Origin: Paenibacillus sp.
GTDB lineage: Bacteria; Bacillota; Bacilli; Paenibacillales; Paenibacillaceae
Direction: 5' to 3'
Assembly (NCBI GenBank): GCA_029256665.1
Contig: JAQSXN010000176.1
Location: forward strand, 1-7,449
DNA length: 7,449 nucleotides
In this document: piece after piece, positions 5,701 through 7,449 of the stretch
Numbering within the stretch: the stretch's first letter is position 1
How the letters are laid out: each line of letters starts with the position of its first letter
Notes under the pieces: generated by a model
The model's database searches: none
Seen by the model: the letters and a program-made list of their open reading frames with translations, nothing else
What the model was told of the DNA's origin: nothing
Translations under genes and position numbers: made by a program

Positions 5701-7449
5701 GGGCGAAGCGGCCGGCAATATGGCCTTGCGCACCGCCAGCGAGATGTTTATCGACAACATCAAGATGGATTATACGCTGGATACCGGCTACGGACAGGCG
5801 AATCCGGATCCTTACGCGGGCATGCGGGGGCTGGCCGTCGTCATTATCGGCAAAGAACGGTTTATCGTTCGCGACTCCGAGCTGAGCGGCTGGTCCGCCG
5901 GCATCACGCATGCTTACCTCAACGAATACACGACGTATTATAATAACAAGCTGGACTATGCGCACGAAGGGTACTTGCAGACCGTTGCCAACTACTCGTT
6001 CATGAACGCCAACGTGGTGCACGGCCGAGGTTGGGAGGCGGGATTGCTAAAGGATTCGCACGGTCTGTTCGCCCGCGCCAACGTGCACATGGAAGGCAAT
6101 CAGGTGTACGACGTGGGTAGCGACTATAACGACGGCGAGAGTTATGCGGTAGACAGTCCGGGAGGCAACTTCAACACCGGTTACGTCATTAACGCGACCG
6201 AGAACACGTTGACGACGGCGCCGCTTGTGCCGCACCGGGACTACTCCGTTATGTACAACACGATGGGCGTGCAAATTACGGACGGCCGGGGAATGGGACA
6301 ATGGCGCGAGGTGGAAAGCATCGACGGCAATGTCATCACGATCAAAGGCAGCTGGGATGTCGTTCCGGACGGCGACAGCGTGTTTGCGCTCATTTCGCCC
6401 AACGACAATGTAACCATCTACGACAACTTTGCGGAAAATACGAGCAAAGGCATCTACATCTTCGGCAACGCGGTCGACACGGTGGTCGCGAACAACGACA
6501 CTGTCGATACGGAAGGCGCGTTTGTCTGGACCGCGTTGATCAAGCAATCGGCGGCTCTGGTCACCGCCATGCACGTCGCGATCCGCGACAACGAGTTCGT
6601 CGGCGTGTCGCCGAAGACCCGTACGGGAGGCATTCTGCTTAATACGCAGCGCTACGGATCCGAGGGAAGGTATTATGCGGTAGGCGCGAACAATATCGAA
6701 ATTCGCAACAATGCGCTCACCGGCGTGCCAAGCGCCGTGCCTAACAATTTGTCGGAGGCGCCGCAAGAATCCGGCATCGTGTTCTGGTCGGGGCTCAAAA
6801 GCTCGGACTTGATCGCGGACGGCTATAGCGGCGATGCGACCAACCTGCTCGTGCAGAACAATATCCTGAGGGACTTTAATCGGGGCATCACCGTAACGCT
6901 TGGCGATTACGGCGTCATTACCGCGGACAATTCGTTCTATAACGTAGCAACCGAATTGTTCCATGCGGGCAAAGACCGGGTTGAAGGAGAAGTCGAAAAC
7001 CTGGTTCAGCTGGAAGGCGAAGCTTCGGTGGATGAAGGCGATTTGCAACGGCTGTACGATGCGGAGCTCGCGCTTAACAGAAGCGCGTCGAGCTACACAA
7101 GCCAAACATGGCAACCGTATGCCGATAGTCTAGCGGACGCGGGAGAAGTACTGGCTTTAACGTCGCCGCGCAACATCGACATCGGCAATGCCCTCTATGC
7201 GCTTCGTTCCGCCGCGGCAGGCCTGGAGATCATCCCGTCCTCGCCCGGCGAACCTAGTCAACCAGGCAACGGCAGCGGGCCGCCGCAACCGAATCAACCT
7301 CAGCAGCCCGTAGAGCCGGAAGAGGGTTGGCCGGTGAAAGGGGAAGACGTCACCTATACCGGATCCTATCTGGCGCCGAATAACAAAGGTCTTCTCGAGC
7401 CCGACCGCAAGCTTACGAGGGGCGACGTGGCCGACATGATCTACAGCTT
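2720..7449 (+). CDS. Giant secreted modular beta-helix (Pectate_lyase_3-type) surface protein with SLH anchor, partial at 3' end
   Basis: A single frame stays open for 1576 codons from GTG at 2720 to the window edge; I checked every line for stops and found none. Residues 1-36 are a signal peptide: KQTRLKRW, a hydrophobic core to about residue 28, and cleavage near AEAAA-SWG. Two related modules follow (43-254 and 272-460). Next come an FN3-like domain (463-552; RSAKLSWSGG, AYYYRLRVKDG), a bacterial Ig-like domain (556-658; TDDAGVATLSFTPDYLGSFT) and two IPT/TIG-like domains (about 663-767 and 768-861). A right-handed beta-helix covers about 882-1433, opening with VTDFGAAPGDGADDTASV and GGGIVYFPSGTYEL, the Pectate_lyase_3 signature, then many Asn-rich rungs such as IEIRNNALTG. 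A FIVAR-like helical segment (1437-1505) and a Pro/Gln-rich linker (1506-1540) lead to LLEPDRKLTRGDVADMIYS, the start of an SLH domain. The protein is probably exported and wall-anchored, acting on or binding a polysaccharide. Catalytic residues and substrate cannot be assigned; lyase and hydrolase both remain possible. Remaining SLH repeats and the stop lie outside. Confidence 0.9.
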   Translation, partial: MKQTRLKRWTAGMIAAMTFLMTFAPLPAAKTAEAAASWGAVVSAYDLATRGAWNGVYGRDGYVLFGYGGRDADPLENHGESGKEIALYESDVVVKPAYVQEQGGSLYSVTSGARAWVKSDDVSSNGAVLDPPTGSALAKTNAFISRGTPGTDGDIRQFAFTLEDDEEHLFSVYFAGDMNHKYYTIKDLDGNVLVNTFRGMKSHNPPLVDAPGLPEGANSLGDQGAYITFKVKGSFVFEVMGSWSEGPSGMFFDPIDPVDPVDPVTEAKASLVGVDKSTKGDWIGNYGQDGHILLGYNYPGAVPGDNPAWGTWLFMDPTIHDYVSEPDYLDQFTYNVNGGLWARSSTSDEASLSLPAGAGSPAKHDTYGAGGSPGQFSFVLDDENWHQFTIYSNAVPQNPVELVFLDNSGNAMLPNHSITPNTFDGGAYLTYFVKGSFTLKVTKADSDMTFGPQAFFFDEPADYDLAGLTGEYQSPRSAKLSWSGGDAGSIAVIERSAQADGPFVQVGTTDASAGTYVDSDLGTGSAYYYRLRVKDGQRYSLPGDSVVSVDVPSYQATALQFDSETYAVAGSGSPVELKATLTADGSPVSGKTIAFNLSGRTVGDYIPAALGTAVTDDAGVATLSFTPDYLGSFTVTASFAADDEDQLAQATQDVALKIGGEAWELPPVVYKLSDAVKPGELISINGYGLKADDPDDIQVVMKAYNGGSTLPATPPADGTPAAIKQYDQRDGYFLVAEFPEQLPAGAYVVWVNNGNGWSAPTLLNAARPLFISEYEAWEGQTIDLSGRSLMTEQFGMDSATRLRLVNAASGAVEQKIEQYSPYSLRFTVKAPIGTYNVEVSNNDGASWAPLASGQTLDVVEVGRDPLGLGVAWADLFDWDNRYDVTDFGAAPGDGADDTASVTDAIEAAKASGGGIVYFPSGTYELSRVPMYADIVLLGEDRDSTHLVYTGAGVNMFESEGDGAVEGRYGVSGFTVGLSDDAKRPDMFFAWGQPWGEAAGNMALRTASEMFIDNIKMDYTLDTGYGQANPDPYAGMRGLAVVIIGKERFIVRDSELSGWSAGITHAYLNEYTTYYNNKLDYAHEGYLQTVANYSFMNANVVHGRGWEAGLLKDSHGLFARANVHMEGNQVYDVGSDYNDGESYAVDSPGGNFNTGYVINATENTLTTAPLVPHRDYSVMYNTMGVQITDGRGMGQWREVESIDGNVITIKGSWDVVPDGDSVFALISPNDNVTIYDNFAENTSKGIYIFGNAVDTVVANNDTVDTEGAFVWTALIKQSAALVTAMHVAIRDNEFVGVSPKTRTGGILLNTQRYGSEGRYYAVGANNIEIRNNALTGVPSAVPNNLSEAPQESGIVFWSGLKSSDLIADGYSGDATNLLVQNNILRDFNRGITVTLGDYGVITADNSFYNVATELFHAGKDRVEGEVENLVQLEGEASVDEGDLQRLYDAELALNRSASSYTSQTWQPYADSLADAGEVLALTSPRNIDIGNALYALRSAAAGLEIIPSSPGEPSQPGNGSGPPQPNQPQQPVEPEEGWPVKGEDVTYTGSYLAPNNKGLLEPDRKLTRGDVADMIYS
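2846..3481 (+). repeat. N-terminal duplicated module, copy 1 (residues 43-254)
   Basis: This is the first copy of a paired extracellular module. It opens with RGAWNGVYGRDGYVLFGY, has a core QFAFTLEDDEEHLFSVYF, and closes with GAYITFKVKGSFVFEV and GMFFDP. The beta-rich pattern with conserved Trp, Tyr and Gly suggests a jelly-roll-like carbohydrate-binding module, but I cannot name the family with certainty. Copy 1 is longer than copy 2, with extra sequence after the opening motif (about residues 68-130). Confidence 0.7.
3476..3511 (+). repeat. Four tandem 9-base units encoding (Asp-Pro-Ile/Val)4 linker
   Basis: Four consecutive 9-base units of the form GATCCY-RTY encode D-P-I, D-P-V, D-P-V and D-P-V (residues 253-264). 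They form a stiff linker between the two duplicated modules. The units differ only at third positions and one first position, so the array probably grew by slippage or tandem duplication and can vary in number among strains. Confidence 0.85.
3533..4099 (+). repeat. N-terminal duplicated module, copy 2 (residues 272-460)
   Basis: This second copy aligns with copy 1 at the start (KGDWIGNYGQDGHILLGY), the middle (QFSFVLDDENWHQFTIY) and the end (GAYLTYFVKGSFTLKV then AFFFDEP). Shared landmarks are G-x-W-x-G-x-Y-G-x-D-G, [Q]-F-x-F-x-L-x-D-[DE], G-A-Y-[IL]-T, VKGSF and FFFD/MFFD. The copies have diverged strongly between landmarks, so the duplication is old or they were acquired as a pair. Confidence 0.7.
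5363..7018 (+). other. Right-handed beta-helix domain (Pectate_lyase_3-like), putative catalytic region
   Basis: Residues 882-1433 of the surface protein. The entry motif YDVTDFGAAPGDGADDT and the GGGIVYFPSGTY strand match the conserved opening of the Pectate_lyase_3 fold, which is shared by lyases, GH28-like and GH55-like hydrolases and phage depolymerases. Many later stretches have the short-strand, Asn-turn rhythm of helix rungs (VTIYDNFAENT, LLVQNNILRDF, VITADNSFYN). An acidic stretch, GSDYNDGESYAVD at about 1134-1146, is the sort of place an active site could lie, but this is a guess. Tandem-rung proteins of this fold cannot be assigned a substrate from motifs alone. Confidence 0.75.
7028..7234 (+). 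other. FIVAR-like helical segment
   Basis: Residues 1437-1505 are predicted helical and follow the pattern of FIVAR domains: LQRLYDAELALNRSASSYTSQTW, then a second helix ending ALYALRSAAAGLEII. The Y-T-x-x-(S/T)-W element and the closing L-x-x-A-x-x-L pattern are typical. FIVAR segments are common spacer or binding modules in Gram-positive surface carbohydrate-active proteins. Here it sits between the beta-helix and the wall anchor, where it probably extends the catalytic region from the surface. Confidence 0.6.
7352..7449 (+). other. Start of an S-layer homology (SLH) domain, cut by window end
   Basis: After a Pro/Gln/Gly-rich linker, residues 1545-1576 read YTGSYLAPNNKGLLEPDRKL followed by TRGDVADMIYS. 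The pattern [GL]-x-[FL]-x-P-D-x-x-[LI]-T-R-[GA]-[ED] is the core of SLH motifs, which bind pyruvylated secondary wall polymers. Anchors of this type normally have three SLH motifs, so about 130-180 further residues would be expected beyond the window. Confidence 0.72.

Noticed and set aside
5069..6022. Minus-strand open frame of 317 codons
   Set aside because: Antisense shadow of the IPT/TIG and beta-helix region; the plus-strand frame has clear domain motifs and this one has none.
6047..7114. Minus-strand open frame of 355 codons
   Set aside because: It lies wholly inside the open frame of the surface protein, has an Arg/Val/His-rich composition typical of the antisense of GC-rich coding sequence, and shows no recognisable domain.

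Overview
The window most likely comes from a Gram-positive, spore-former-type Firmicute of the Paenibacillaceae (Paenibacillus or Cohnella-like). The grounds are strong GGAGG ribosome-binding sites, GC-rich coding sequence (estimated by eye), a GTG start, and a very large secreted protein that reaches an S-layer homology (SLH) domain at the window edge. This is an inference from style and gene content; no 16S or other phylogenetic marker is present.

Layout. Bases 1-173 on the minus strand hold the first 57 codons of a P-loop ATPase of the STAND/AAA type, cut by the window edge inside its Walker A motif. Bases 174-304 are a divergent regulatory region serving that gene and ilvB. Bases 308-2041 and 2043-2525 on the plus strand are ilvB and ilvN, the catalytic and regulatory subunits of acetolactate synthase. 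They are separated by one base, with the ilvN ribosome-binding site inside the end of ilvB. A clear intrinsic terminator at 2552-2584 closes this two-gene operon. Bases 2585-2719 are an intergenic region with a candidate promoter and a perfect 7-bp inverted repeat. From 2720 to the end runs a single open frame of at least 1576 codons, starting at GTG and still open at 7449.

The large protein is a modular, secreted, cell-surface polypeptide. In order it has a signal peptide, two copies of a roughly 190-210 residue module, a fibronectin III-like domain, a bacterial Ig-like domain, and two IPT/TIG-like domains. A right-handed beta-helix of the Pectate_lyase_3 type follows, then a FIVAR-like helical segment, a Pro-rich linker and the start of an SLH domain. 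The likely role is a wall-anchored polysaccharide-degrading or polysaccharide-binding enzyme; its substrate cannot be read from the sequence.

ilvBN (first step of branched-chain amino acid synthesis) and the surface protein are separate transcription units with no evident functional link. No RNA genes, CRISPR arrays, insertion sequences or attachment sites were seen. I do not see a clearly new multi-gene system. The most notable items are the duplicated N-terminal module of the surface protein, a GQ..R...W.V.PD module embedded in its beta-helix, the hairpin upstream of its start, and a tiny Ile/Leu-rich reading frame upstream of ilvB.
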